NCBI RefSeq assembly: GCF_900156065.1
Contig: NZ_FTNF01000010.1
Span: 124,001 to 188,000, forward strand
Length of the DNA stretch: 64,000 bases
Source of the DNA: Micromonospora avicenniae
GTDB lineage: Bacteria; Actinomycetota; Actinomycetes; Mycobacteriales; Micromonosporaceae
Reading direction: 5' to 3'
Shown: positions 17,445 through 27,319 of the stretch, one piece after another
Position numbering within the stretch: position 1 is the stretch's first letter
How the letters are laid out: every line of letters begins with the position of its first letter
The notes under the pieces: model-generated
The model's input: only the letters and a program-made list of their open reading frames with translations
The model's database searches: none
Told to the model about the DNA's origin: nothing
Translations under genes and position numbers: made by a program

Positions 17445-18029
17445 ATGACCCGGCTGACCGTGGCGGCCCCGCTCGTCGCCGTGCTGCTGGCCACCGGTTG
17501 TGCGGCCGGCCCGGCGACCGATCCGCCGGCACCGCCGGCGACCGCGGTACCGGCACCCGACCACTCCGCGCTGCGGACGCCGAGCGGGCTCGACCTGATC
17601 TTCCTGGGCATGATGGCGGCGCACACCGAGCAGACCCTGGAGATGGTCCGGCTGACCCGGGACCGGATCTTCGATCAGGAGCTGCGGACGCTGGTCGCCG
17701 CGATCGGCGCGACCGAGACCGACGAGCTGGCCACCATGCGCGCCTGGCTGCGAGCCGCCGGTCCGGCAGCGGACAGGCACCGGCACGACCACGCGGGGCA
17801 CGGCCTGTCCGCCGCCGACCTGGCCCGGCTGCGGGACGCCACCGGCTCCGAGGTCGACCGCGTGCTGCGCGAGGTGCTCGCCCGACATCAGCGAGCGGCA
17901 GCCGACCTGGCCCGCGCACACCTGACCGCCGGCACCGACGAGCGGGTACGCGACCTCGCCCGGCGTATCGAGCAGTCACGTACCGCTGAGGTGCGGCTCC
18001 TCACGGGCCGACCGGCCGCCAGCCGATGA
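17445..18029 (+). CDS. DUF305-type lipoprotein
   Basis: 194 residues. The signal sequence MTRLTVAAPLVAVLLATGC ends in a lipobox (LATGC), so the protein is probably a lipid-anchored surface protein. A Pro/Ala linker precedes a helical domain resembling DUF305: LIFLGMMAAHTEQTLEMVRL, then LATMRAWL, and a second half with a similar pattern (EVLARHQRAAADLARAHL). The His pair common in this ferritin-like family is only partly kept. A HRHDHAGHG run between the two halves might bind metal. Function is not established. It lies 73 bases after the LPMO gene, and GGGAGGG precedes the ATG. Confidence 0.75.
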   Translation: MTRLTVAAPLVAVLLATGCAAGPATDPPAPPATAVPAPDHSALRTPSGLDLIFLGMMAAHTEQTLEMVRLTRDRIFDQELRTLVAAIGATETDELATMRAWLRAAGPAADRHRHDHAGHGLSAADLARLRDATGSEVDRVLREVLARHQRAAADLARAHLTAGTDERVRDLARRIEQSRTAEVRLLTGRPAASR

Positions 18030-18062
18030 ACCGATGGGTGGCCGACTCGCGTCGGCCACCGT

Positions 18063-18467
18063 TCAGCGGGGTTCGAGACGGATGGAGAGCGAGTTGACGC
18101 AGTGCCGGGTGTCCTTGTCGGTGAAACCCTCACCCCGGAACACGTGCCCGAGATGGCTGTCGCAGCGTGCGCAGCGAATCTCCGTGCGGACCATGCCGAG
18201 GGTGTGGTCCTCGATCTCCTTGACCCGCCCCGGGATGGCGTCGTCGAAGCTGGGCCAGCCGCAGTGCGAGTCGAACTTCGTGTCACTGGAGAAGAGTTCG
18301 AGCCCGCAGGCCCGGCAGTGGTAGACCCCGGGGGTCTTGGTGTCGACGTACTCGCCGGTGAACGGTCGTTCGGTGCCGGCCTCCCGTAGCACCCGGAACT
18401 CCTCCGGGGTCAGCCGGACGCGCCACTCGTCCTCGGTGCGGGGCAGTTCAGTGTCTTCCAGACTCAC
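18063..18467 (-). CDS. msrB: Peptide-methionine (R)-S-oxide reductase
   Basis: 134 residues from the GTG chosen; an in-frame ATG 12 codons earlier is possible but sits 11 bases from a divergent start. Zinc-binding pairs CRAC and CARC, and the WPSFDDAI, GHVF and RHCVNSLSIR motifs, are those of MsrB; the Cys in the last motif is the catalytic nucleophile. It reduces the R epimer of methionine sulfoxide in proteins, using thioredoxin in most bacteria. It is convergent with the DUF305 gene and divergent from the LigD-type polymerase gene. Confidence 0.93.
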   Translation of the reverse strand: MSLEDTELPRTEDEWRVRLTPEEFRVLREAGTERPFTGEYVDTKTPGVYHCRACGLELFSSDTKFDSHCGWPSFDDAIPGRVKEIEDHTLGMVRTEIRCARCDSHLGHVFRGEGFTDKDTRHCVNSLSIRLEPR

Positions 18468-18514
18468 CCGGCAACCGTACGCCGGATGTCGGAGGCTTCG
18501 CATATGGTCGCCTG

Positions 18515-19543
18515 ATGGGTGGCACCACGAAGGCAGCCGTCACCGAGGTCGAGATCGCCGGGCACACTGTACGGCTGACCAGTCCGGACCGGGTGATCTT
18601 CCCGCAACGGGGCTTCACCAAGGCTGACGTCTTCAACTACTACCTGTCCGTGGGCGACGGCATCCTGCGGGCCCTGCGCGACCGTCCCACCACGTTGCAG
18701 CGCTTCCCCGAGGGCGTCGAGGGGGAGATGTTCTTCCAGAAGCGGATACCGACCCGGGGCGTGCCGCCGTGGGTGGAGACCGCCGAGATCACCTTCCCGA
18801 GCGGGCGTACGGCCGCGGAGCTCTGCCCGGTCGACCTCGCGCACGTGGCGTGGGCCGCGCAGATGGGCACCGTGGTGTTTCATCCGTGGCCGGTACGGGC
18901 CGCCGCCGCCGACCACCCGGACGAACTGCGTATCGATCTCGACCCGCAGCCGGGCACCGATTTCGCCGACGCCGCCCAGGCTGCCGGTGAGTTGCGCGCT
19001 GTGCTCGACGAGTTGGGCGTCGCCGGCTGGCCGAAGACCTCCGGTGGCCGGGGTGTGCACGTCTACCTGCGTATCCAGCCCCGCTGGACGTTCGTGGAGG
19101 TGCGCCGGGCCACCATCGCGCTCGGCCGGGAGCTCGAGCGGCGCCGCCCCGAGTTGGTCACCACCTCCTGGTGGAAGGAAGAGCGTGGCAGCCGGGTCTT
19201 CGTCGACTACAACCAGATGGCCCGCGACCGCACCATCGCCTGCGCCTACTCGCTGCGGGCCAACGCCCGGGCCACGGTCTCCACCCCGGTCACCTGGGAC
19301 GAACTGCCCGACGTCGACCCGGACGACTTCGACCTGGCCACTGTCCCGGCCCGGCTGGCCGAGCAGGGCGACCCGCACGCCGGTGTCGACGACGACCCGT
19401 GGGACATCACCCCGTTGCTCGAGTGGGCCGACCGCGACGCCGCCGCCGGCCAGGGTGATCTGCCCTACCCGCCGGACCACCCGAAGATGCCGGGCGAACC
19501 CAAACGGGTGCAACCCTCCCGCGACCGCGACCGCCCCCGATGA
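18515..19543 (+). CDS. LigD-type polymerase/primase (NHEJ polymerase domain) as a stand-alone protein
   Basis: 342 residues corresponding to the PolDom of bacterial LigD, an archaeo-eukaryotic primase-like polymerase. RLTSPDRVIFP and GFTKADVFNYY open the domain. Two catalytic aspartates are in LRIDLDPQP (D141, D143), followed by KTSGGRGVHVY and later VFVDYNQ. Such enzymes fill gaps and add nucleotides at broken ends during non-homologous end joining. No ligase or phosphoesterase domain is attached, and no Ku gene lies in the window. A separate ATP-dependent ligase gene lies at 29577-30689, so the LigD modules appear split here. Confidence 0.88.
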   Translation: MGGTTKAAVTEVEIAGHTVRLTSPDRVIFPQRGFTKADVFNYYLSVGDGILRALRDRPTTLQRFPEGVEGEMFFQKRIPTRGVPPWVETAEITFPSGRTAAELCPVDLAHVAWAAQMGTVVFHPWPVRAAAADHPDELRIDLDPQPGTDFADAAQAAGELRAVLDELGVAGWPKTSGGRGVHVYLRIQPRWTFVEVRRATIALGRELERRRPELVTTSWWKEERGSRVFVDYNQMARDRTIACAYSLRANARATVSTPVTWDELPDVDPDDFDLATVPARLAEQGDPHAGVDDDPWDITPLLEWADRDAAAGQGDLPYPPDHPKMPGEPKRVQPSRDRDRPR

Positions 19544-19649
19544 CCGCGGACGAGTGCCAAGGGTAACGATCATGTAACGGGCGGAACCTTTTCCGTGCCG
19601 TGACAGCTCTTCCTGGTCGATTCGGCCCAGGGGCCAGGGAGGGCATCGG

Positions 19650-22600
19650 ATGAAGTTGGTGTGGAGGCGGGCCCGCGAGGCGCGGGGGCTGCTGGCGGCC
19701 GCGCTGATCGCGGCGCTGGTCGCGGTGGCGCTCGTCACCGGTCTCTCCGAGTACAACCGCCGAGCAGTGGACGCGGGGCAGCGTGCGCTGGTGGCGGCCG
19801 CGTCGGCGGAAGAGCGAAGCCTGCTGGTCAGCGGGTCGGGCGGCGCCGACGCCGACGAGTTCGCGACCCGCGACCGGAAGGTCCGCGACGAGTTCGCCCA
19901 CGGTCTCGGGGATGCGCAGGTCAGCGTCACCGCCGCCCGGTACGGCACCGGCCGGGAGCTGACCGGCGATCTCGGCCCGGCGGTCCGCCCCGGCGGGGAG
20001 CCGGTCTTCGCCAACCTGTCGACGCTGGAGAACCTGGCCGGGCACGCCGACCTGGTCGCCGGCGTGTGGCCGGTGCCGGGTGCGCGGCCCACCCAGGTCA
20101 CGCTGCCGGAGAAGGTCGCCGCGGCGCTCGGGCTCGAACCGGGCGAGCGGGTGCCGCTGCGGGACCGCCGGACGGAGCGGAACGAGGCGGTGGTCCTCGT
20201 CGGCACCTGGCGGCCCCACGACCCGGGTGACCCGTACTGGCGACTCGCGCCCGGCGTCGGCACCGGTGCCGCCAGCGACGACGCGGCCGCCACCTCGGGC
20301 ACGTCGTACGGCCCCTTCGTGCTCGACCCCGAGGACTTCGAGGCGACCTTCCCGGGCTCCGTCTCGGCCTCCTGGATGGTGGAGCCGGACCTCACCACAG
20401 TCGAGCCGTCCCGGGTGTCCACGGTCCGGCAGGCCTCCGCCGACGTCGCGGCCGACCTGCCGGCGGCGGCGGACCTCGGCGCGTCCGCGCAGACCGTGAC
20501 CCGGATCGACCAACTGCTGGACCGGATCAGCCGGGCCGACCTGGTGGGTCGATCCGCGCTCACCACCCCGCTGCTGCTCATCGTGGTGCTCGGCGGGTAC
20601 GCGTTGGTGCTGGTCGCCGCGCTGCTGCACGAGGATCGCCGGGCGCAGAACGCCCTGCTGCGTGCCCGCGGCGCGGCGCGCCGGCAGCTCGCCGGACTCG
20701 CCGCCCGGGAGGCGACCCTGGTGGTCGCCCCGGCCGCCCTGCTCGGCCCGCTGGCCGCCGCGGAGGCGTTGCGTCACCTGCGGCCGGTCGGCTCAAGCGC
20801 GAGCGTCGCCTCCGGCACCAGCGGCCTGCTCTGGGCCGCCGCCGCGGTCGCCGCCGTGGGTTGTCTGGTGGCGATGGTCGCTCCCACCCTGCGCGGCGCC
20901 GGCACGTACGTGGCCGACATGGCCGCCCGCTCCCGGCCGAAGCGGAGCGCCGCCGTCCAACGCGCCAGCGTCGACCTGGTGCTGGTCGCCCTCGCCGTGC
21001 TCGCCTGGGTGCAGCTGCACCAGTACGCCTCACCGCTGGCCGGCGCCGGCGGCCAGCTCGGCATCGACCCGCTGCTGGTCGCGGCGCCGACACTCGGCGT
21101 GCTCGCCGGGGCGGTCGTGGCGCTGCGGCTGCTGCCGCCGGCCACCCGGTTCGCCGAGCGGTTCGTGGACCGGCGGCCCTGGACCGCGACCATGTTCGGC
21201 ATGTGGCAGGCCGGTCGGCGCCCGCACGCCGGCCCGGTGCTGCTGCTCGCGCTCGCCGTCGGCGGCAGCACGCTCGCCTGGTCGCTGGTGGCCACCGGCG
21301 AACGCTCCCAGGTCGACCAGGCCGACCACACGGTCGGTGCCGACCTGCGCCTGACCGAGCGTAACGGCGTCGCCCCGGCCGACCGGGCCGGTCAACTCGC
21401 GGCGCTGCCCGGCGTCGACCAGGCCCTGCCGGCGTGGCGGGACGAGGTGCGGATCGGCCGGGCCAACCTCCCGGTCACCGTGCTCAGCCTCGACACGGCC
21501 GCCGCAGCCGGCACGGTGCGGTTCAACGACCGGTTGGCCGACGAACCGGTGCCGCGGCTCTACCAACGGATGGTCGACGCGCGCGGCGCCGCGGCCGGGC
21601 TCGACCTGCCGGCCGGCACCAAGAAGATCGCCGGCGTCGTCAGCACCCCCGTCGATCGAGCGGAGCGGCCCCTGACGGTCGCCGTTTCGATGCTGGTCAC
21701 CAGCGCGAACGGAAACGCCTGGCGACTGCCGGCGGCGACCGGCACCAGTGACGGCCACGCCGTACGGTTCGACGTCGAACTGCCTGACGTCGGCGTGCCG
21801 CTGCGGCTGGCCGGGTTCGAGGCCGACGGCGGCGACACGGCGGGGACCATCTACCGGCTGCGGATATCCGACCTGCGGCTGGTCGGTGCGGACGGATCGG
21901 CGGAGCCGACCGGCCTCACCGACACCTGGGTGCTCCGCGTCCCGGAGAGCGACCTGCCGCAACGGGTCGACACGACGGGTACCACCGTCGCCGCCGACCG
22001 GTCGGCGATCACCCTTCCGGGCGGGCAGTTCGCGTTCCAGCCCGCGTCGCGGTTCGCCGTGGTGCCCGACGGCGAGAACACGCCGGTACCGGCCCTCATG
22101 ACCCCGCGGGTCCGGGACGAGCTGAGTTTGCAGATCGGCGACACGGTGGACCTGCCGCTGTCCGGGGCCACGCTGCCGGTGAAACTCGTCGACGTGGTGG
22201 ACGCGCTCCCCGGCACAGCCGGTGACGGGGTGCTGCTGGATCTTCCGGCGGCGGTGGACTGGCTGGTCCGGGACAGCGGAACGGTCCGGCCGACGGTGGA
22301 ATGGTGGGTCGGCTCGGCCGCCGGCGAGGCGGCCGCCACGGCCCAGGCGGCCGCCGGACTGTCCGGGGTCACCGTCCTCGACCGCCGGCAGGTGGCGGAG
22401 GCGGCGGAGCAGGACCCGTACTGGCGGGGTGCCCACGTCGGCCTGCTCGCCGCGGCGTTGGGCTCCGTGCTGCTCGCCCTGGTCGGTCTCCTGGTCGACG
22501 TCTGGGCCACCGCCCGACGCCGGCTGTCCGAGTACACGGTGCTGAACACGCTCGGCGCGACCCCCCGGCTGCTGGCCCGGGCGTTGCTCGCCGAACAGAC

Positions 22601-22856
22601 CTTCCTGGCCGGTATCGGCGTCGGAGTGGGGCTGCTGCTCGGCGCGGCGGTCGGCGCCACCATGGCGCCCCTGGTCATCCTCACGCCGGCCGCCGGCCGG
22701 CCGGTGCCCGAGGCGGTCTTCACGCTGCCGTGGCTGCCGATCGGCCTGACCGCGGTAGGCCTGCTGCTGGCGGCGCTCGCCGCCAGCACCTTCATCGCCG
22801 TCGGCATCCGGCAACGGGTGTCTGCGGCACAGCTGCGGATCGGGGGAGAACGGTGA
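19650..22856 (+). CDS. Large FtsX/MacB-like ABC transporter permease (first of two)
   Basis: 1068 residues. A membrane helix near the N-terminus is followed by a ~250-residue extracytoplasmic domain, then a cluster of helices (from LLLIVVLGGYALVLVAALL, about residue 310, to about 560). A second large extracytoplasmic part follows, and the C-terminal FtsX module begins near 930 (HVGLLAAALGSVLLALVGLL). This duplicated FtsX layout is typical of exporters of lipids, peptides or antibiotics, not of importers. The ATG has GGGAGGG upstream. Its stop overlaps the next gene (GTGA). It forms one operon with the following three genes. Confidence 0.85.
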   Translation: MKLVWRRAREARGLLAAALIAALVAVALVTGLSEYNRRAVDAGQRALVAAASAEERSLLVSGSGGADADEFATRDRKVRDEFAHGLGDAQVSVTAARYGTGRELTGDLGPAVRPGGEPVFANLSTLENLAGHADLVAGVWPVPGARPTQVTLPEKVAAALGLEPGERVPLRDRRTERNEAVVLVGTWRPHDPGDPYWRLAPGVGTGAASDDAAATSGTSYGPFVLDPEDFEATFPGSVSASWMVEPDLTTVEPSRVSTVRQASADVAADLPAAADLGASAQTVTRIDQLLDRISRADLVGRSALTTPLLLIVVLGGYALVLVAALLHEDRRAQNALLRARGAARRQLAGLAAREATLVVAPAALLGPLAAAEALRHLRPVGSSASVASGTSGLLWAAAAVAAVGCLVAMVAPTLRGAGTYVADMAARSRPKRSAAVQRASVDLVLVALAVLAWVQLHQYASPLAGAGGQLGIDPLLVAAPTLGVLAGAVVALRLLPPATRFAERFVDRRPWTATMFGMWQAGRRPHAGPVLLLALAVGGSTLAWSLVATGERSQVDQADHTVGADLRLTERNGVAPADRAGQLAALPGVDQALPAWRDEVRIGRANLPVTVLSLDTAAAAGTVRFNDRLADEPVPRLYQRMVDARGAAAGLDLPAGTKKIAGVVSTPVDRAERPLTVAVSMLVTSANGNAWRLPAATGTSDGHAVRFDVELPDVGVPLRLAGFEADGGDTAGTIYRLRISDLRLVGADGSAEPTGLTDTWVLRVPESDLPQRVDTTGTTVAADRSAITLPGGQFAFQPASRFAVVPDGENTPVPALMTPRVRDELSLQIGDTVDLPLSGATLPVKLVDVVDALPGTAGDGVLLDLPAAVDWLVRDSGTVRPTVEWWVGSAAGEAAATAQAAAGLSGVTVLDRRQVAEAAEQDPYWRGAHVGLLAAALGSVLLALVGLLVDVWATARRRLSEYTVLNTLGATPRLLARALLAEQTFLAGIGVGVGLLLGAAVGATMAPLVILTPAAGRPVPEAVFTLPWLPIGLTAVGLLLAALAASTFIAVGIRQRVSAAQLRIGGER

Positions 22857-25546
22857 GCATCGGCGCGGTCGTCCGCCGCATCCGGGCGTACGGGGGGCAG
22901 TTCCTGCTCCTCGGAGTCCTGACAGTGGTCATCACGCTGCTGATCAGCGGCGTGCCCCGGATCACGAACCGGCTCACCGAGCAAGGGCTGCGGGAGCACA
23001 TGGCCCAGCAGTTGCCGGCACGGCGCGACATCACGTACACGATCGGGTCGGACGCGGGAAGCTCCGTCCCGTCCAACGCGAGCGCGGGGCAGAACAGACT
23101 GGACGTACTCCAGGAGGCGATGCCGGACCACGTCCGGCCGGCGGTGTCGGAGCGTTGGTACGTCGCCGACGGCCCGGTCGGCCGGTTGACCGGACCGGAC
23201 CTGAAGCGCAACAACCTCCTGGTCGAGCTCGGCCTGCGGGCCATGCCCGCGGTGCCGGAGGCGGCCACGATGGTCGACGGGCGCTGGCCGGCCGAGGATG
23301 TGGCGCGCGACGAGCCGACGCAGATCGCGCTCAGCGCGGACACCGCCCGGAAGCTGGACCTGCGCGTCGGCAGCAAGCTGCAGCTCGCCCTGCCGGAGAG
23401 CAAGGTTCCCAGCGTCCCGGTGATCGTGGTGGGGATTTTCGCTCCGAACGACCCGTCCGATGGGGTCTGGGACAGCCTGCCGCAGCTGCTCCGGGCGGCC
23501 GAGCCACTGGGCGACGGCCAGCCGTTCATCGCCGTCGGGCTGACCACCATCGGAGCGTTGGATCACCGGGCGGCCGAAGGGGTGTGGCTCACGCACAGCT
23601 GGCGGTACCGGGTCAACGGCGACGCGCTCGACGCCGGACGGCTGGACCTCACGATCGACGAGCTGCAGCGCCTGGAGCAGACCGCGCCGACCGGTCTGCA
23701 GGTCGTGCAGGGGGTGGACGTGCCCCTTCGGGAGTTCCGGGACGCGCTCGCCTCGGCCCGTACGCTGCTCGCGGTGATCGCCGCCGGCGTGTTCGCCACG
23801 CTGGCCGGTCTGGTGCTCCTCGCCGCCGGACTGGCCGCGCGCCGCCGCCGTGGCGAGTTCGCCCTGCTGCGTGCGCGCGGCGGCGGATCGACCACGGTGG
23901 CCCGGCGGACCCTCGCCGAATCGCTGCTGGTGACCGTCCCGGCCGCGGCCGTCGGTTGGCTGCTGGGGACGCTCGTGCCCGGCGCACCCGACCCCACCGT
24001 CCCGTACGCCGCGGCCGCGACCGTGTTGATCGCCCTGGCCCTGCCCGTCGCCGCCCTCGCCACGTCGGGCGGCGCCGGTCGCCGCGACCTGGTCCGGCTG
24101 CGCCCGTCCGCACGGCGGCTCACCCTGGAGGCGTCGCTGCTGGTCCTCGCCGGGCTCGCGGTGGTGCTGCTGCGCCGACGTGGCCTGACCCTGGGTGAGG
24201 TGGACCCGCTGCTGGTGGCGGTGCCGGTCCTGCTCGCGGCGGCGGTGGCGGTGCTGGCGCTGCGCGCGTACCCGTGGCCGCTGCAGCTGGTCAGCCGGCT
24301 CGCGGCGCGCGCCCGGGGCAGCGTCGCCTTCCTCGGCACCGCCCGCGCCGGCCGCGCCGTGGTGTCCGCACCGCTCGTGGTGGTCGTGCTGGCGATCGCC
24401 ACCGCAGGCTTCTGCGCGGTCGTCTCCTCGGGGATCGAAGCCAGCCGGGACCGGGCCGCGAGCGAGCGGATTCCCGGCGACGCCCTGGTCACCGGGGATC
24501 GGCTGGCCCCCGATACGGCGGACGCCCTGAGCCGCCTGAGCGGGGTGCGGGCGGTGGCGGCGCTGGCGACCGAACCCGGGCAGCGACCGGCGCGTACCAA
24601 GGTCGGCCTCGACGCCGGAATCAACCAGGTAAGCGTGCTGGCGGTCGACGCACCGGCCCTGGCCCGGGTCGGTGAGGCGGCCGGCCGGGAGGCGACGATA
24701 CCTCCGGCGATGCTCGCCGAGACGGGTGACGGGCCGCTGCCCGCGCTGGTCTCACCGGCCGTCGCGACCGACCTCGCCCGGGCCGGCCTGGACGGGTCGG
24801 CGTTCCTGTCCCTGCAGGGCCAGCGGTACGAGTTCCGGGTGGCCGACACGGCGGAGAGCTTTCCGCTGGTGACGCCGGGAACCGAGCGGTTCGTCGTGCT
24901 GCCGCTGCAGGCCTTGCCGGACCGGCCCACGGTCGCGGTGCCTACGGGTTTCGTGGTGGCCGGCGACGGCCTGGACACCGAGGCGTTGCGCCGCACCGGC
25001 GACGAGGGGCAGCAGCGTTACCAGCGGGGTGGCGTCGTGTCGGGCGGCGAGCGTCCGCGCGGCGCGGAGGTGCAGACCTGGGCGGCGAGCCGTCAAGAGA
25101 TCGGCGAGGGCGGCGCCAACGGTTTGCTGGCGTTCGGCTTCGCCTCCGGGGCGGCCGGCGGGACCGTGCTGGGGCTGCTCGCCATCGCGTTCACCGTGCT
25201 GGCCGGCGCCCGCGCCCGCGGGCAGGTGCTGTCCCGGCTGCGTACGCTCGGCCTGTCCCGCCGGCAGTGGCGGGGCCTGCTCCTGGTCGAGCTGACGCCG
25301 CTCGTCGGCGTCGCGGTGTTCACCGGCGCTTTCGTGGGTGCGCTGCTGCCGCTGCTGCTCACGCCGCTGCTCGGCCTGTCCGCCTTCACCAGCGGCATGC
25401 CCGTCCGGGTGGCGTTCGAACCGGGCCTGGTGGTCGCGGTCGTCGCGCTCGGGGCGCTCGCCCTGGCCTTCGCGGTCGCCATAGAGGCCCTGAACAACCG
25501 CCGGTTGCGCCTCGGTGAGGTGCTCCGGCTCGGAGAGGAGAGCTGA
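22853..25546 (+). CDS. Large FtsX/MacB-like ABC transporter permease (second of two)
   Basis: 897 residues from the GTG overlapping the preceding stop, with GGGGGAG upstream. An N-terminal helix (FLLLGVLTVVITLLISGV) precedes a large extracytoplasmic domain. A helical FtsX block begins near residue 300 (LLAVIAAGVFATLAGLVLLAAGL) and continues through several helices, and the last FtsX module begins near 755. It is shorter than its upstream partner and only distantly similar, so the two probably form a heterodimeric export channel. The RARGGGSTTVARR loop after the first module resembles a cytoplasmic coupling segment. Confidence 0.85.
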   Translation: MSIGAVVRRIRAYGGQFLLLGVLTVVITLLISGVPRITNRLTEQGLREHMAQQLPARRDITYTIGSDAGSSVPSNASAGQNRLDVLQEAMPDHVRPAVSERWYVADGPVGRLTGPDLKRNNLLVELGLRAMPAVPEAATMVDGRWPAEDVARDEPTQIALSADTARKLDLRVGSKLQLALPESKVPSVPVIVVGIFAPNDPSDGVWDSLPQLLRAAEPLGDGQPFIAVGLTTIGALDHRAAEGVWLTHSWRYRVNGDALDAGRLDLTIDELQRLEQTAPTGLQVVQGVDVPLREFRDALASARTLLAVIAAGVFATLAGLVLLAAGLAARRRRGEFALLRARGGGSTTVARRTLAESLLVTVPAAAVGWLLGTLVPGAPDPTVPYAAAATVLIALALPVAALATSGGAGRRDLVRLRPSARRLTLEASLLVLAGLAVVLLRRRGLTLGEVDPLLVAVPVLLAAAVAVLALRAYPWPLQLVSRLAARARGSVAFLGTARAGRAVVSAPLVVVVLAIATAGFCAVVSSGIEASRDRAASERIPGDALVTGDRLAPDTADALSRLSGVRAVAALATEPGQRPARTKVGLDAGINQVSVLAVDAPALARVGEAAGREATIPPAMLAETGDGPLPALVSPAVATDLARAGLDGSAFLSLQGQRYEFRVADTAESFPLVTPGTERFVVLPLQALPDRPTVAVPTGFVVAGDGLDTEALRRTGDEGQQRYQRGGVVSGGERPRGAEVQTWAASRQEIGEGGANGLLAFGFASGAAGGTVLGLLAIAFTVLAGARARGQVLSRLRTLGLSRRQWRGLLLVELTPLVGVAVFTGAFVGALLPLLLTPLLGLSAFTSGMPVRVAFEPGLVVAVVALGALALAFAVAIEALNNRRLRLGEVLRLGEES

Positions 25547-25547
25547 G

Positions 25548-26543
25548 ATGACCGCTACCGCGGCGACACCGGTCGTGCCGGACCTGGCCGACCTTCAGAA
25601 GCGGGCCGCGCAGCGCGCGGCCGAGCGGGCCGGCGGCCGTGACCGGCTGCGCGGACACATCGTCTGCGACGGGCTGGTCCGCATCTTCAAGACCGAGGGG
25701 GTGGAGGTGGTCGCCCTCCAGGGGCTCGATCTGGTCATCGACCGGGGTGAACTGGTGGCGATCGTCGGTGCGTCCGGCTCCGGAAAGTCCACCCTGCTCA
25801 ACATCCTCTCCGGTCTGGACACCCCGACCGCCGGTATCGCCAGGGTGGCCGGATACGACCTGCTCAACCTCTCCGTGAAGCGGCGGCTGAGCTACCGGCG
25901 CAAGACGGTCGGCTTCGTCTGGCAGCAGACCGGACGCAACCTGATGCCGTACCTGACCGCGTTGGAGAACGTGGAGCTGCCGATGCAGCTGGCCGGCCGG
26001 CGTGGTGGCCGGGCGCGACGTGAGCGGGCGCGGGAGCTGCTGGAGATGGTCGGCGTCGGCTACTGCGCGGATCGGCGGCCAGGCCAGCTCAGCGGCGGCG
26101 AGCAGCAGCGCTGCGCAGTGGCCGTGGCGGTGGCGAACGACCCGGAGGTGCTCTTCGCCGACGAGCCGACCGGCGAGCTGGACGAGGCCACCGGCGCGGA
26201 TGTCTTCGCGGCGCTGCGCACCATCAACGCCGAGCTGGGCGTCACCGTCGTCGTGGTCACCCACGACCAGGCGGTCGCCACCCAGGTCCGGCGGACCGTC
26301 GCGATCCGCGACGGCCGGACCGCCTCGGAGGTACGCCGGACCGCCCGGGTCGGCGCGGACGGCAGCACCGAGCTGGTGAGCGAGGAGTACGCGGTGCTCG
26401 ACCGGACCGGCCGGATGCAGCTGCCGGCCGCGTTCGTGGAGGCGCTGGAGTTGCGGGACCGGGTCCGGCTCAACCTGGAGCCGGACCACGTGGAGGTGCG
26501 GCCGGGCGAGCAGTCCCGTGGCGAAGGAAAGGCAGAGGCATGA
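25548..26543 (+). CDS. ABC transporter ATP-binding protein (first of the pair)
   Basis: 331 residues. Walker A is GASGSGKST, the Q-loop region reads GFVWQQTGRN, the signature is LSGGEQQR, and Walker B is VLFADEPTGELD, followed by the H-loop THDQ. A ~40-residue N-terminal extension and a ~75-residue C-terminal extension are unusual for this LolD/MacB-type ATPase. The ATG lies one base after the permease stop, with GGAGAGGAG upstream. It should drive the two permeases encoded immediately upstream. The LFADEPTGELDEATG pattern is typical of FtsX-coupled ATPases. Confidence 0.92.
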   Translation: MTATAATPVVPDLADLQKRAAQRAAERAGGRDRLRGHIVCDGLVRIFKTEGVEVVALQGLDLVIDRGELVAIVGASGSGKSTLLNILSGLDTPTAGIARVAGYDLLNLSVKRRLSYRRKTVGFVWQQTGRNLMPYLTALENVELPMQLAGRRGGRARRERARELLEMVGVGYCADRRPGQLSGGEQQRCAVAVAVANDPEVLFADEPTGELDEATGADVFAALRTINAELGVTVVVVTHDQAVATQVRRTVAIRDGRTASEVRRTARVGADGSTELVSEEYAVLDRTGRMQLPAAFVEALELRDRVRLNLEPDHVEVRPGEQSRGEGKAEA

Positions 26544-27319
26544 ACGGGTGGGACGGGACGGCCGGTCGGGTCGCCGGCTCGGCGGACGGCCGGGACGGCA
26601 CGGCGGCGAGTGGTCTGCTCGGCAGGACCGCCACGCGGTCCGTAGAGGAGGTGGTCCGGGTCGAGGGAGTCAGCCGGACCTTCGGTCGTGGCGAGCACGC
26701 CGTGCACGCGGTCCGCGACGTGTCTTTCACCGCGATGCGGGGCGAGCTGCTCGCCGTCCGCGGCCGCTCCGGCGCCGGCAAGACCACCCTGCTCAACATG
26801 ATCGGTGGCCTGGACCGGCCGGACCGCGGCCGGGTGGTGGTGGCCGGGCACGATGTGACGGCCGCCGGGGAGAAGGAACTGCTCCGGCTGCGGCGCGGCA
26901 CTGTCGGTTTCATCTTCCAGACGTTCGGCTTGGTGCCGATCCTCTCCGCCGCCGAGAACGTCGGCGTGCCGCTGCGGCTGGCGAAGGTGCCGGCCGCCGA
27001 GCGGGAGGAGCGGGTCGCCATGCTACTCGAACTGGTCGGGCTCGGTGGGCATGCGGCGCAGCGGCCGTACGAGCTCTCCGGCGGGCAGCAGCAGCGGGTC
27101 GCGGTGGCCCGCGCGCTCGCCAACGATCCCGACCTGCTGATCGCCGACGAACCGACCGGTCAGCTCGACTCGGAGACCGGCCGATCGATCATGGACCTGC
27201 TCCGGGCGGTGGTGCAGGCGCGCGGTACCACCATCCTGGTCGCCACCCACGACCTCAACCTGATCGAGCTGGCCGACCGGGCCCTGACCCTCCGCGATGG
27301 CCGGCTGGTCGACGGCTGA
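26540..27319 (+). CDS. ABC transporter ATP-binding protein (second of the pair)
   Basis: 259 residues. Walker A is GRSGAGKTT, the Q-loop region is GFIFQTFGLVP, the signature LSGGQQQR, Walker B LLIADEPTGQLD, and the switch His is in ATHDLN. About 40 residues of low-complexity N-terminus (WDGTAGRVAGSADGRDG) precede the ATPase fold. It overlaps the preceding gene by 4 bases (ATGA) and ends the operon. Having two different ATPases with two different large permeases suggests a heteromeric exporter with non-equivalent ATP sites. Confidence 0.92.
   Translation: MNGWDGTAGRVAGSADGRDGTAASGLLGRTATRSVEEVVRVEGVSRTFGRGEHAVHAVRDVSFTAMRGELLAVRGRSGAGKTTLLNMIGGLDRPDRGRVVVAGHDVTAAGEKELLRLRRGTVGFIFQTFGLVPILSAAENVGVPLRLAKVPAAEREERVAMLLELVGLGGHAAQRPYELSGGQQQRVAVARALANDPDLLIADEPTGQLDSETGRSIMDLLRAVVQARGTTILVATHDLNLIELADRALTLRDGRLVDG

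Noticed and set aside
22301..22852. Upstream in-frame extension of the second permease
   Set aside because: It would overlap 550 bases of the first permease; GTG 22853 with GGGGGAG and a GTGA overlap is the natural start.
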